Made by a program: the position numbers and the translations under genes
In this document: positions 24,892 to 33,517 of the stretch, piece after piece
How the letters are laid out: each line of letters opens with the position of its first letter
Numbering within the stretch: position 1 is the first letter of the stretch
Source: Amycolatopsis decaplanina DSM 44594
GTDB taxonomy: Bacteria; Actinomycetota; Actinomycetes; Mycobacteriales; Pseudonocardiaceae
Length of the DNA stretch: 64,000 nt
Assembly: GCF_000342005.1 (NCBI RefSeq)
Contig: NZ_AOHO01000077.1
Span: 186,001 to 250,000 of the forward strand
Reading direction: 5' to 3'
Notes under the pieces: model-generated
Seen by the model: the letters and a program-made list of their open reading frames with translations, nothing else
Database searches by the model: none
What the model was told of the DNA's origin: nothing

Positions 24892-25935
24892 CTATCCGGC
24901 GACGGTGTCTTCGCTCACTTCGGCGGCCACGCGAGCGGCGATCTTCGACGGCCTGGACGCTCCGGCGGAGAAGTAGGTCAGCAGTTCCGAGATCTCGACG
25001 GGGTCGTCCAGTTGCGGGCAGTGGCCCCAGTCCTCGCGCACCATCAGCCTGCTGTGCGGGACCAGCGCGTGCAGCTGCCGCCCGGAGGCGGCGCTGACCA
25101 GCTTGTCCTTGCCACAGACGACCACCAGGAGCGGGACACGGACCTCTTCGAGCCGGTACGCGTTCGCCAGCTCTTCGACGAGCTGCCTCGCCTGTTCGAG
25201 CCGGGTGGTGGTGGAGCGGTAGTCCGGGAACAGCGAGGTGAACCGGCGCACCTGGGCGGCGTCCGCGGCGGCGGAGTCGGCGTACAGCAGCCGGGGGACG
25301 ACCTGTTCGGCGACGGCGCGCACTAGGAAGCCGGGGATCGGCAGCGGCAGGGCGGAGTACATCCGCAGCGGCAGCGGGTAGCGGGCGACGGTGCGGATGA
25401 GCCAGCTGTCCACGAAACCGGGCGCGGCGATCGACACCACGCCCGAGACCGGTAGCCGATGGTTCTCCGCGGCACGCAGGCTCATCGTGCCGCCGAGCGA
25501 GTTGCCGGCGAGCACCACCGTGCCGAGTACCGCCTGCTCCTTGACGACGGCCGCGGTGAACGCGTCCAGCTGTGGCAGCATCGGGCCCGGTCGCAGTGGC
25601 TGAGCGTCACCGAATCCGGGCAGATCGACCGCGACCGCCGGAACACCTGCGGCAGCGAGCAGCTCCAGAACCGGGCGCCAGGTGTCGGCGCTGTCGCAAT
25701 AGCCGTGCAGCAGCACGAGCCTCGGCGCCGTCGGCTTGACCTGTCCGCGTGCGGTGCCACGCTTGCCGAGCATCCGCCGGGGTGCGCGGTCGGGGGATTC
25801 CACCGGCTGCGGTCCGACCTCGAGCACTCTGGTGCGGACACCGGCATAGCGCCGGAAGGAGACGCGGATGGGGTCGGTGTCGGTGGTGGTCCGGCCCCCC
25901 GGGTCCGCCGGTTCGGGCCGCTGCGATGCGGTCAT
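24892..25935 (-). CDS. Alpha/beta-hydrolase
   Basis: A 347-aa serine hydrolase. After a ~65-residue polar N-terminal extension the fold starts at LVLLHGYCDSADTWRPV. The nucleophile elbow is GNSLGG (about 154-159), the acid probably lies in VVVCGKDKLV, and the catalytic histidine is in WGHCPQLDDP near the end. The oxyanion HG pair is present. It has no signal peptide, so it is cytoplasmic. The frame starts at ATG 25935. The substrate is unknown; this group contains epoxide hydrolases, lipases and esterases. Confidence 0.8.
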   Translation of the reverse strand: MTASQRPEPADPGGRTTTDTDPIRVSFRRYAGVRTRVLEVGPQPVESPDRAPRRMLGKRGTARGQVKPTAPRLVLLHGYCDSADTWRPVLELLAAAGVPAVAVDLPGFGDAQPLRPGPMLPQLDAFTAAVVKEQAVLGTVVLAGNSLGGTMSLRAAENHRLPVSGVVSIAAPGFVDSWLIRTVARYPLPLRMYSALPLPIPGFLVRAVAEQVVPRLLYADSAAADAAQVRRFTSLFPDYRSTTTRLEQARQLVEELANAYRLEEVRVPLLVVVCGKDKLVSAASGRQLHALVPHSRLMVREDWGHCPQLDDPVEISELLTYFSAGASRPSKIAARVAAEVSEDTVAG

Positions 25936-26134
25936 CCTTCAAGGCTAACCGCGAGAGGTCGGATTTTGGTCGAACTTTGGTCGTGAGAATCTCGCTGAGT
26001 CATAACGTTCTTGACACTTGACAAGACCGCGGAATGACTGGTTGACCTGCGTGGAACGCGCGGACGTGCGCTTGTGCGCGCGCTTCGCCGAGACGAGGGA
26101 GAGAACTCACCCCTCCGATCAATGCGTGGCTGCG

Positions 26135-27100
26135 CTAGTGAAAGAAAGTCACCTTGCCGGAAGTTTCCCCGTCGAGCATGTTCTTAAACCCGGTCTCGGC
26201 CTCCGCGAACGGCAATTCGGCACCGATTTGCGGACGGACTCCCGTGAGCTCCAGGTAGGCGAGGAGATCGGTCAGTTCGTCCCTGGTGCCCATGGTCGAA
26301 CCCGCGATACGCAGTTGCAGAAAGAACACGCGCTGCAACTCCGCGTGAGCGTCCGGGCCGCTGGTCGAGCCCGAGACGACGATGATCCCGCCCGGTTTGA
26401 GCGACTTCACCGAATGTGACCAGGTCGCCTTCCCGACGGTTTCGAAGACGGCGTCGACCCGCTCCGGCAGCCGCGCGCCGGACTCAAAGGTCTGATGTGC
26501 GCCCAGATTCTCGGCCAGCGCACGCTTTTCTTCGCTACGTCCGGTCACCCAAACCCGGAATCCGGCCGCACGCCCGAGCTGGACGAGCGCGGTCGAGACG
26601 CCGCCGGAGGCACCTTGGACGAGCATCGTCTGTCCCGGCCGCAGCCCGGACTTCACGAACAGCATCCGGTACGCGGTCAGCCACGCCGTGCCCATGGTCG
26701 CGGCTTCCGTGAAGCTCAGGCTCGACGGTTTCGGTACGACGTTGCGCGCCGGAACCACGACCTGTTCGGCGAAGGTGCCCTGGTGCTTCTCGGTCAGCAG
26801 GGTGCGCTTCGGGTCGAGAGTGTCGTCGCCCTGCCAGCCCGGGGCGTTGATCACCGAGTGGATGACGACCTCGGTGCCGTCGTCGAGGGTGCCCGCGCCG
26901 TCGCAGCCCAGGATCATGGGGAACTGCTCGGGTTTGATGCCGACGCCGCGCAACGTCCACAGGTCGTGCATGTTGAGGCTGGCGGCCTTGACCTTGACCC
27001 GCACCCAGCCTTCGGGCACGTCGGGCTCGGGTCGCTCGCCGATCACGAGCGAGTCCAGCGGCTTTTCGGCGTTGGGTTCGGAAGCGTAAACGGCGAACAT
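26135..27100 (-). CDS. Zinc-free quinone oxidoreductase-like dehydrogenase (MDR superfamily)
   Basis: A 321-aa medium-chain reductase. The N-terminal GroES-like catalytic domain begins MFAVYASEPNAEKPLDSLVIG, with SLNMHDLWTLRGVG. The Rossmann fold carries MLVQGASGGVSTALVQLGRAAG (about 164-185) for NADPH. The cysteines of zinc-type alcohol dehydrogenases are absent, pointing to the quinone reductase/enoyl reductase branch. Transcribed alone on the minus strand; about 200 bp separate its 3' end from the start of the hydrolase gene, with no clear gene between. The substrate is unknown. Confidence 0.83.
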   Translation of the reverse strand: MFAVYASEPNAEKPLDSLVIGERPEPDVPEGWVRVKVKAASLNMHDLWTLRGVGIKPEQFPMILGCDGAGTLDDGTEVVIHSVINAPGWQGDDTLDPKRTLLTEKHQGTFAEQVVVPARNVVPKPSSLSFTEAATMGTAWLTAYRMLFVKSGLRPGQTMLVQGASGGVSTALVQLGRAAGFRVWVTGRSEEKRALAENLGAHQTFESGARLPERVDAVFETVGKATWSHSVKSLKPGGIIVVSGSTSGPDAHAELQRVFFLQLRIAGSTMGTRDELTDLLAYLELTGVRPQIGAELPFAEAETGFKNMLDGETSGKVTFFH

Positions 27101-27160
27101 GTCAGCAACCTACATGGCCTGACCGGCGGTGGCAGTGGGTGCGAGCGTAGGCTCACACCC

Positions 27161-27364
27161 GTGTTCAACGGGCTTGCTGACTGGTGGGACGGCGTCGAGC
27201 TGTGGCTCGCGCAGGCCCCGTTTCCCGTGCAGTTCGTGCTGGTCATGGCGGTCGTGGTGCCGCTGTGCCTGGTCGCGGCCTGGGCGCTCGACACGGTCTT
27301 CGGCAAGGTCGCCCGGCTCTTCGGCGCGGCCCGCGATGCGAACGACCCCGACCGGTCCTCCTAA
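27161..27364 (+). CDS. Small single-pass membrane protein (67 aa)
   Basis: A 67-aa protein starting GTG at 27161 (VFNGLADWWDGVELWLAQ), with one hydrophobic helix at about 23-43 (PVQFVLVMAVVVPLCLVAAWAL) and a polar C-terminus. The upstream frame is open but antisense to the reductase and not coding-like. The family is not recognised. It lies 11 nt ahead of the secreted RNase gene in the same direction, so all three genes to barstar are probably one transcript; a role linked to the RNase is possible but unproven. Confidence 0.6.
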   Translation: MFNGLADWWDGVELWLAQAPFPVQFVLVMAVVVPLCLVAAWALDTVFGKVARLFGAARDANDPDRSS

Positions 27365-27375
27365 GCTGGCACACC

Positions 27376-27849
27376 ATGTTCAACCGTAGGCGGATCACCG
27401 CCGCCCTGATCGGCCTGATCGTGCTGGTGCTCGCAGGCTGGTTCGTCAAGGACGGCATCAGCGGTGACGACACGAAGAGCGCTCCGACCAGTTCGTCCGC
27501 TTCGGCCGCGCCGTCGGGCGACGCCGCGGCGGCCAAGGGCAAGGTCGCGGGCGAGGAGTCCGGTCTCCCGGTCAAACCGCTCACGGGACTTCCCCCGCAG
27601 GCGTCCGATACCTGGAAGCTCATTAAGGCGGGCGGGCCGTACCCGTATCCGCGCAACGACGACGTCACCTTCCAGAACCGGGAGAAGGTCCTGCCCGCCA
27701 AGGGTTCCGGCTACTACCGGGAGTACACGGTCAAGACGCCGGGCAGCCCGGATCGCGGGGCCAGGCGGCTGGTGACAGGTACCGGCAAGGAGCTGTACTA
27801 CACCGAGGACCACTACAAGTCCTTCGTCGTAGTGGATCCCAGCCGATGA
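27376..27849 (+). CDS. Secreted or membrane-anchored guanyl-specific RNase (RNase Sa/T1 family)
   Basis: A 157-aa protein with an N-terminal hydrophobic segment (about 8-22, ITAALIGLIVLVLAGW) acting as signal or anchor, a Ser/Ala-rich linker to about 60, and a C-terminal RNase domain. GGPYPYPRNDDVTFQNRE, GYYREYTVKTPG and YYTEDHYKSF align with Streptomyces RNase Sa. The catalytic residues correspond to Glu116, Arg127 and His146. It would cleave RNA after guanosine outside the cell. The stop overlaps the start of a barstar homologue (ATGA), giving a toxin-inhibitor pair. The two RNase Sa cysteines are not evident here, so the disulfide seems to be missing. Confidence 0.88.
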   Translation: MFNRRRITAALIGLIVLVLAGWFVKDGISGDDTKSAPTSSSASAAPSGDAAAAKGKVAGEESGLPVKPLTGLPPQASDTWKLIKAGGPYPYPRNDDVTFQNREKVLPAKGSGYYREYTVKTPGSPDRGARRLVTGTGKELYYTEDHYKSFVVVDPSR

Positions 27850-28202
27850 GCGCGGGCAGGGACGCGGCGGACAAGGCGTTCGCCCGCGGCGCGTATCCGC
27901 ACCTGATCGACGGTGCGCGGACGGTCGACAAGGACTCGACGCTCGACGCGATCGCGGAGGCACTGTCCTTCCCCGACTACTTCGGGAAGAACCTCGACGC
28001 GCTCTACGACTGCCTCACCGACCTGTCTTGGCTCCCGCCGGGGGAGCACGTGCTGATCTGGGCCGGTTCCTCGGCGCTCAAGGCGCACGACCCGAAGGCG
28101 TACCTGGCCGTCCGGAGTGTGCTTTCGGACGCACAGCGGGCGCTGGGGCCGTCCGGTGAGCGGACGGACTCCCGGCGCCTCACCGTCGTCCTTCCTGATT
28201 AA
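27846..28202 (+). CDS. Barstar-family ribonuclease inhibitor
   Basis: A 118-aa cytoplasmic inhibitor. The barstar core YPHLIDGARTVDKDSTLDAI and FPDYFGKNLDALYDCLTDLSWLPP (roughly 17-64) is clear; the helix carrying Asp/Glu residues that plug the RNase active site lies there. It starts inside the stop of the RNase gene, so the two are made together and the cell is protected from RNase that fails to be exported. Its 3' end overlaps the convergent enoyl-CoA hydratase by 4 nt. Confidence 0.9.
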   Translation: MSAGRDAADKAFARGAYPHLIDGARTVDKDSTLDAIAEALSFPDYFGKNLDALYDCLTDLSWLPPGEHVLIWAGSSALKAHDPKAYLAVRSVLSDAQRALGPSGERTDSRRLTVVLPD

Positions 28203-28972
28203 GCCTCAGGGACCCAGTTCGGCTTGCGCTTCTGCGCGAAGGCCGTGATGCCCTCCTGGCCTTCTTCGCTCGCGAAGAATCCGGCGGACAGCTTGTTCAT
28301 GGCCTCGAAGCCTTCGGCCGGTGTCGCCGGGCGCGGCTTGCTGAGCAGCTCCTTCGTCGCCGCGAGCGCCTTCGGCCCGCCGAGAGCGAGCGCCTTGACG
28401 TAGCGGGCGACCTCGCCGTCGAGTTCGTCGGCGGGGACGGCGGAGTTCAGCAGGCCGATCTCGACGGCGCGCTTCGCGTCGAAGGTGTCACCGGTCAGGA
28501 ACAGCTCGTGCGCGGCGCGGGCGTTGAGCCGCGGCAGCACGGTGAGCGAGATGACGGCGGGAACGACGCCGATCCGCACCTCGGAGAAGGCGAAGGTCGC
28601 TTCGGGCACCGCGACGGCGATGTCGGTCGCCGCCACCATGCCGATACCGCCGGCCCGCGCGGGGCCCGCGAGCCTCGCCACGACGGGCTTGGGGCTGGTC
28701 CACAGCTGCTCGAGGATCTTCGGGAACTCGTTGACGCCCTGGGCGCCCGCACCGGCGCCGCGCGCCTCCTTGAGATCCATTCCCGCGCAGAACACCGGAC
28801 CGGTGTGGGTGAGCACGATGACCCGCACCGCGTCGTCCGCCTGTGCCTTGTCCAGCGACTCGCTCAGTTCACGCCGCAGCTGGGCGGAGAGCGCGTTGCG
28901 GTTGTGCGGGGAGTCCAAGGTGATCGTGGCGGTGCCGCCCACCACGTCGTAGTGCACCAGTTCGTCAGCCAT
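28199..28972 (-). CDS. Enoyl-CoA hydratase/isomerase family protein
   Basis: A 257-aa crotonase-fold enzyme. It has the oxyanion-hole segments HNRNALSAQLRREL and FCAGMDLKEARGAG and the family helix RLAGPARAGGIGMVAATDIAVA. The catalytic glutamate region AFSEVRIGVVPAVIS retains one of the usual two glutamates, so hydratase or isomerase chemistry is not certain. The ATG at 28972 follows GGTGGGGC; an in-frame start at 28987 lies too close to the RBS. It probably works on a CoA thioester in fatty acid or amino acid breakdown. Confidence 0.84.
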   Translation of the reverse strand: MADELVHYDVVGGTATITLDSPHNRNALSAQLRRELSESLDKAQADDAVRVIVLTHTGPVFCAGMDLKEARGAGAGAQGVNEFPKILEQLWTSPKPVVARLAGPARAGGIGMVAATDIAVAVPEATFAFSEVRIGVVPAVISLTVLPRLNARAAHELFLTGDTFDAKRAVEIGLLNSAVPADELDGEVARYVKALALGGPKALAATKELLSKPRPATPAEGFEAMNKLSAGFFASEEGQEGITAFAQKRKPNWVPEA

Positions 28973-29051
28973 GCCCCACCTTCGCACGGGCGAAGTCGGG
29001 CCGGGCAGTGGCCTGCGCCACCATCTCCACCGACGGTGGCGCAGGCACGGG

Positions 29052-29675
29052 TCAGCCGATCGTCGTCGTGGTGAAGGTCGGGCTCGGGTTCGGGAAGCAC
29101 GCCGTCGGGGCGGAGACGTCGAAACCGGCGCTGACCACGGCGGTGAAGGTCAGGCCCGGGTCGCTGTAGCTGGAACCGCCCAGTTTCGTCTCGATGGTGC
29201 CGGACGCGCCCGCGGTGAGGTGCGCGGTCACGGTCGGCAGTTCGAACGTCGAGCCGCCCGCGATCGGACCGGGGAAGCTCAGCGTCGCCACGCTGCCGGA
29301 GACGGTGATCTTCGGCGGGGTCGAGCCGATGCCGGAGCCGCCGGCGAGGTCGGCGCCCACCCAGGTCGAGTTCGCCGGGATCGGGATCTTCAGGGAGAAG
29401 TCCTTGATGTTCTTGACCTGGTAGCCGCTGACCTCGGCCGGGACGGTGTTGGCCGCCGGGTCGATGACGATGTCGAGCGCGGCGCCGGGGGCGACCGTGG
29501 CCGGAGCGGTGACGTCGGCGTCCTGGTTCAGCTTGAGGTACTTGTTGCCGACGAGCGGCGGCTTCGCCTCGCAGTCGAAGACGACGGTGGTCGCCGCCGA
29601 AGCCGGGGCGGCGAGACCGGCGAGCGGGACGAGCACGGCCGAAGCGCAGACGAGGGCACGGATGGCAGCCTTCAT
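29052..29675 (-). CDS. Secreted protein of unknown function, beta-rich
   Basis: A 207-aa exported protein. The signal peptide is clear (MKAAIRALVCASAVLVPLAGLAAPASA, cleavage near residue 27). The mature part is rich in Thr, Ser, Pro and beta-strand patterns, with two cysteines (FDCEAKPP near the start, ACFPNPSP near the end) that may form one disulfide. The repeated VTAP/VDPAANTVPAEVSGY pattern resembles secreted immunoglobulin-like beta-sandwich proteins common in actinomycetes. No catalytic motif is seen. It has its own promoter and stands alone. Confidence 0.72.
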   Translation of the reverse strand: MKAAIRALVCASAVLVPLAGLAAPASAATTVVFDCEAKPPLVGNKYLKLNQDADVTAPATVAPGAALDIVIDPAANTVPAEVSGYQVKNIKDFSLKIPIPANSTWVGADLAGGSGIGSTPPKITVSGSVATLSFPGPIAGGSTFELPTVTAHLTAGASGTIETKLGGSSYSDPGLTFTAVVSAGFDVSAPTACFPNPSPTFTTTTIG

Positions 29676-29730
29676 GTTCCACCTACCTGGGGGTTCGATG
29701 GGGAGAGAGGGAGCTGCGCAGCGTTTAGAG

Positions 29731-29759
29731 AGTTACCGGCAAGTTAAGTAACTCGTCAA
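29731..29759 (-). promoter_or_regulatory. Promoter with inverted repeat for the secreted protein gene
   Basis: On the minus strand TTGACG (29759-29754) and GTAACT (29736-29731) are 17 bp apart. The inverted pair GAGTTAC (29730-29736) and GTAACTC (29748-29754) overlaps the -10 and the end of the -35, as expected for a repressor site. The regulator is unknown. Confidence 0.4.
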
Positions 29760-29854
29760 GAAATCTCCGTTCCCATACGCGGGGTGTCACGGAAATGGGA
29801 ACGAAACCCGCCGAAGATCGGTATCAAGCGCCCGAACGGGACGCGGCGCTCTAC

Positions 29855-30601
29855 TCAGGCGGCGAGCCGGGCGGCGACGTCGTAGCGGTCCAGGACGAGC
29901 CCGGCGATCCGCGGATCCGGTCCCAGCGGCCCGGCGACGATCACCGACGGGTCGGCTTCGCGGGCCAGGCGGGCGATCCGGTCCGGCAGCAGCCCCGGCG
30001 CGAGGAACCAGCCCGCGACCGCGAGCCGCTGTGCGCCGTTGAGCCGCAATCGCGCGATGGCGGCGGGCACGTCCGGCTGCGCGGCGCCGGCGAAGGCGGG
30101 AGTCGCGAGCAACCCGCGACGCAGATGCCAGCGGGTGGTGATCCCGGCGACCGCGTCGTTCGCCGCGACGTTCGACGAACCGACGCCCGCCAACAGGACA
30201 CCCAGTCCCGGATCGTCCAGATCGGCTCCCGCTTCGGTGAGCCGGTCCAGCGCGACCGTCTCGATGAGCGGGTCGATGCCCAGCACCCCGGAAACCCGCA
30301 CGTCGAGACCCGGGCAGTCCGCGGTCACCTCGGCGACGAGCGCGGGCAGGTCGACCCGGGCGTGGTAGGCGACGCCGAGCAGCAGGGGCACCACGACGAC
30401 CTTGCGATGTCCCTCGGCGTAGAGACCGCGAAGGGCGTCGGTGAGCAACGGCTCCGAGAGGTCCAGGAAGGACTCGCGGATGTCGAGGCCCGGCGCCAGC
30501 CCACGGGAGACGTCGAGCAGGGCGCGGATGGTCGCGGCGGACCGCGGATCGCGGCTGCCGTGGGCGACGGCGACCAGTGGCGGGGTGAGGCTTGGGGTCA
30601 T
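29855..30601 (-). CDS. Sirohydrochlorin chelatase (CbiX/SirB-like)
   Basis: A 248-aa class II chelatase with duplicated small-chelatase halves. The N-terminal VAVAHGSRDPRSAATIRALL carries the metal-binding histidine, and the KVVVVPLLLGVAYHARVDLPAL block contains the second. The enzyme inserts ferrous iron into sirohydrochlorin to give siroheme, the cofactor of the sulfite reductase encoded in the same operon; cobalt insertion for cobalamin is the alternative. It is the last gene of the operon and overlaps cysN by 4 nt (ATGA). Confidence 0.86.
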   Translation of the reverse strand: MTPSLTPPLVAVAHGSRDPRSAATIRALLDVSRGLAPGLDIRESFLDLSEPLLTDALRGLYAEGHRKVVVVPLLLGVAYHARVDLPALVAEVTADCPGLDVRVSGVLGIDPLIETVALDRLTEAGADLDDPGLGVLLAGVGSSNVAANDAVAGITTRWHLRRGLLATPAFAGAAQPDVPAAIARLRLNGAQRLAVAGWFLAPGLLPDRIARLAREADPSVIVAGPLGPDPRIAGLVLDRYDVAARLAA

Positions 30602-31860
30602 GCGAACCTTTCGCCGACGAGTCCGGCGGCGAGCGTGTCGCCGTCCTTCGGGTCGATGACCAGGAACGCGCCCGTCCGCGGGCTCACGCCGTAGTCGTCG
30701 ACGCCGATCTCCTCGGCCAGCCTCAGTGTGACCCGGCCGATGTCGTTCAGCTCCAAGGTAGCCGGATCGTCCACACTGGACAACGTCTGCTCGTCGAACC
30801 GTGCGTGGAGTTCGCCGACCAGGGCCTGAACCGTCCGCGTGCCGTGCTTCACCAGCACCCGCGCGCCGGGTTTGAGGGCCTTGGCCGAGAGCCAGCACAA
30901 GGTCGCGGTGATCTTGTCGGTCACCGTCGGCTGCCGGTCGGCGGCGGCGATCAGGTCACCCCGCGAGATGTCGACGTCGTCCGCGAGCAGCAGGGTCACC
31001 GAGGTGCCCGCGCCGGCTTCGGAGAGCGGCCCGTCCGCGGTGTCGATGCCCTCGACCCGGCTGCGGATTCCTTGCGGGAGTACGACGATCTCGTCGCCAG
31101 GCCGGACCGTGCCCGCCGCGATCTGCCCCGCGTACCCGCGATAGTCGGGGTGGTCGGCCGTGCGCGGCCGGATCACGTACTGCACCGGGAAGCGGAATGC
31201 CGAATCGTGTGGATCCGGCGCCACCGGCACGGTTTCCAGATGCTCCAGCAGGGTCGGTCCGGAGTACCACGGCGTCTTGTCCGACTTCTCCGCCACGTTG
31301 TCGCCCACCAGCGCCGAAACCGGCACCGCGAGCACCGAACCCCGTTCGTAGCCCAGGGAGGCGGCGTGCTCGGCGAACTCCTCGGCGATCACGGTGAACG
31401 TCGCCTCGTCGTAGCCGACGAGGTCGATCTTGTTCACCGCCAGCACCAGATTCGGAACACCCAGCAGCGCGAGCACCGCGGCGTGACGGCGGGTCTGCTC
31501 TATGACGCCCTTGCGCGCGTCGACCAGCAGTACGGCCAGTTGCGCGGTGGACGCCCCGGTCACGGTGTTGCGCGTGTACTGCACGTGGCCCGGGGTGTCC
31601 GCGAGGACGAAACTGCGCTTCGGTGTCGCGAAGTACCGGTACGCCACGTCGATCGTGATGCCCTGCTCGCGTTCCGAGCGCAGGCCGTCCACGAGCAGCG
31701 AAAGGTCCGGAGTGGACAGTCCTTTGTCGACACTGGCGCGGGTGACCGCGTCCAGCTGGTCGGCGAGGACGGATTTGGTGTCGTACAGGAGCCGCCCGAC
31801 CAGGGTCGACTTCCCGTCGTCCACACTGCCCGCGGTCGCGAGCCTGAGGAGGCTGGACAT
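30598..31860 (-). CDS. cysN: Sulfate adenylyltransferase subunit 1 (GTPase)
   Basis: A 420-aa EF-Tu-like GTPase that drives APS formation by CysD. The P-loop GSVDDGKSTLVGRLL lies at 11-25, followed by EQGITIDVAYRYF, DTPGHVQYTRN and NKIDLV. Domains II and III follow. It ends without the APS-kinase extension (CysC) found in some CysNC fusions, which fits an APS-reductase pathway that bypasses PAPS. The ATG at 31860 shares one base with the cysD stop (TGATG), indicating coupled translation. Confidence 0.95.
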   Translation of the reverse strand: MSSLLRLATAGSVDDGKSTLVGRLLYDTKSVLADQLDAVTRASVDKGLSTPDLSLLVDGLRSEREQGITIDVAYRYFATPKRSFVLADTPGHVQYTRNTVTGASTAQLAVLLVDARKGVIEQTRRHAAVLALLGVPNLVLAVNKIDLVGYDEATFTVIAEEFAEHAASLGYERGSVLAVPVSALVGDNVAEKSDKTPWYSGPTLLEHLETVPVAPDPHDSAFRFPVQYVIRPRTADHPDYRGYAGQIAAGTVRPGDEIVVLPQGIRSRVEGIDTADGPLSEAGAGTSVTLLLADDVDISRGDLIAAADRQPTVTDKITATLCWLSAKALKPGARVLVKHGTRTVQALVGELHARFDEQTLSSVDDPATLELNDIGRVTLRLAEEIGVDDYGVSPRTGAFLVIDPKDGDTLAAGLVGERFA

Positions 31861-32810
31861 CAGAAGTACCCTTCCCGCTTGCGGTCTTCCATGGCCGCCT
31901 CCGACATCCGGTCGTCGGCGCGGGTGGCGCCGCGTTCGGTGAGCCGGGAGGCCGAGACCTCGGCGATGACCTCGGCAGGCGTGGCGGCGGTCGATTCGAT
32001 GGCGCCCGTGCACGAACCGTCGCCGACGGTCCGGTAGCGCACGGTCAGTTCCCGCACGACCTCGTCCGGCCGCGGGCCGCCCCACGGGCCTTCGGCCAGC
32101 CACATGCCGTCGCGCTGGTAGACCTCGCGCCGGTGCGCGTAGTAGATCGACGGCAGTTCGACCTTCTCCCGCGCGATGTAGTTCCAGACGTCCGCCTCGG
32201 TCCAGTTGGACAGCGGGAAGACGCGGACCTGCTCGCCGGGGCGGTGCCGCCCGTTGTAGAGGTTCCACAGTTCCGGCCGCTGACGCCGCGGCTCCCACTG
32301 GCCGAAGGCGTTGCGCAGACTGAAGATCCGCTCTTTGGCGCGGGCGCGCTCCTCGTCGCGGCGCCCGCCGCCGAAGACCGCGTCGAACTTGTTCTCGGCG
32401 ATCGTGTCGAGCAGCGGCGTGGTCTGCAGCGGGTTGCGCATCCCGTCGGCGCGCTCTTCGAGCCTGCCGTCGTCGATCCAGTCCTGGACCTTCGCCACCA
32501 CCAGCCGGAGCCCGTGCTGCTCCACCACGCGGTCGCGGAAGTCGATGACCTCGTCGAAGTTGTGCCCGGTGTCGACGTGCAGCAACGGGAACGGCACCGG
32601 AGCGGGCCAGAACGCCTTGATCGCCAAGTGCAGCAGGAGCGTCGAGTCCTTGCCGCCGGAGAACAGGATCACCGGCCGGTCGAACTCACCCGCCACCTCG
32701 CGGAAGATGTGGATGGCCTCGGATTCCAGCGCCGCCAGGTTGTCCGAAGCCAGGGGGCCCTGGGGGGTTTCCCCGGAAAACACAGCTGTGGCCGGTTCGA
32801 GCGTGGTCAT
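31860..32810 (-). CDS. cysD: Sulfate adenylyltransferase subunit 2
   Basis: A 316-aa PP-loop ATP pyrophosphatase that joins sulfate and ATP to adenosine 5'-phosphosulfate. The PP-loop FSGGKDSTLLLHLA sits near residue 53, HVDTGHNFDEVIDFRD and the arginine-rich FGGGRRDEERARAKERIF are conserved, and the C-terminus MSEAAMEDRKREGYF is the family ending. The ATG at 32810 follows AAGGGACGAA. It is the fourth protein-coding gene of the sir-zinc ribbon-cysH-cysD-cysN-chelatase operon. Confidence 0.95.
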   Translation of the reverse strand: MTTLEPATAVFSGETPQGPLASDNLAALESEAIHIFREVAGEFDRPVILFSGGKDSTLLLHLAIKAFWPAPVPFPLLHVDTGHNFDEVIDFRDRVVEQHGLRLVVAKVQDWIDDGRLEERADGMRNPLQTTPLLDTIAENKFDAVFGGGRRDEERARAKERIFSLRNAFGQWEPRRQRPELWNLYNGRHRPGEQVRVFPLSNWTEADVWNYIAREKVELPSIYYAHRREVYQRDGMWLAEGPWGGPRPDEVVRELTVRYRTVGDGSCTGAIESTAATPAEVIAEVSASRLTERGATRADDRMSEAAMEDRKREGYF

Positions 32811-32821
32811 TTCGTCCCTTC

Positions 32822-33517
32822 TCACCCGTGCAGGCCGCATTCGGTCTTGCCCTGCCCGGCCCAGCGGCCGCTGCGCGGGTCCTGGCCCGGAGCGACCTTG
32901 GCGGTGCACGGCGCGCAGCCGATCGACAGATAACCGATGGACACCAACGGGTTCTCGAGGATCCCGTGTTCGCTGATGTAGCCGTTGAACTCGTCATCGG
33001 ACCACGGCGCGATCGGGTTGATCTTCACCAGCCCGTTGCGGTCGTCCCAGGTGACGATCGGGGTGTTCGCGCGGGTCGGCGCGTCGACCCGGCGGACGCC
33101 GGTCACCCACGCCGAGTACTTCGCGAGCGTTTTGCGCAGCGGCACGACCTTGCGGAGGTGACAGCACTGGTTCGGATCGCGTTCGTGCAGCTTCGGGCCG
33201 TACTCCGCGTCCTGTTCGGCGACGCTCTGTTCGGCCTCGGCGTTGACGATCCGCACACCGGGGTACACCGCCTGCACCGCGTCACGGGTGCCGATCGTCT
33301 CCGGGAAGTGGTAACCGGTCTGCAGGAACAGCACGTCGACGTCGGGTTTGACCTGGGTGGCCAGATCGATGAGGACGGCGTCCTGCATGTTCGACGCGAC
33401 GATGAAGTCGTCGCCGAAGGTCTCCACGGTCCAGCGCAGGGCCTCGGTCGCGGTCGCCTCCGCGAGTTCCTTCGAGGCCCGCTCGGCGAGGGTCTTGTAG
33501 TCGGCAGTGGCGGTCAT
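32822..33517 (-). CDS. cysH: Adenylylsulfate (APS) reductase
   Basis: A 231-aa thioredoxin-dependent reductase that turns APS into sulfite and AMP. The sequence has the two cysteine pairs that hold a [4Fe-4S] cluster (QCCHLRK and CAPCTAK), which mark it as APS rather than PAPS reductase. The catalytic cysteine lies in the C-terminal TECGLHG. The PP-loop-like substrate region is VASNMQDAVLIDL. The ATG at 33517 overlaps the stop of the zinc-ribbon gene by 4 nt. Together with cysND lacking a kinase it defines the APS route. Confidence 0.94.
   Translation of the reverse strand: MTATADYKTLAERASKELAEATATEALRWTVETFGDDFIVASNMQDAVLIDLATQVKPDVDVLFLQTGYHFPETIGTRDAVQAVYPGVRIVNAEAEQSVAEQDAEYGPKLHERDPNQCCHLRKVVPLRKTLAKYSAWVTGVRRVDAPTRANTPIVTWDDRNGLVKINPIAPWSDDEFNGYISEHGILENPLVSIGYLSIGCAPCTAKVAPGQDPRSGRWAGQGKTECGLHG

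Noticed and set aside
23398-25326. 642-codon plus-strand frame over the APC permease
   Set aside because: Low-complexity Asp/Arg/Gly translation opposite a clear 12-helix transporter.
25936-26134. Possible small gene in the 199-bp gap between the hydrolase and reductase genes
   Set aside because: Open frames here are short, lack an RBS and run antisense into the reductase gene; I see only the repeated TTGACA-like motif near 26010-26024, which could be promoter elements.
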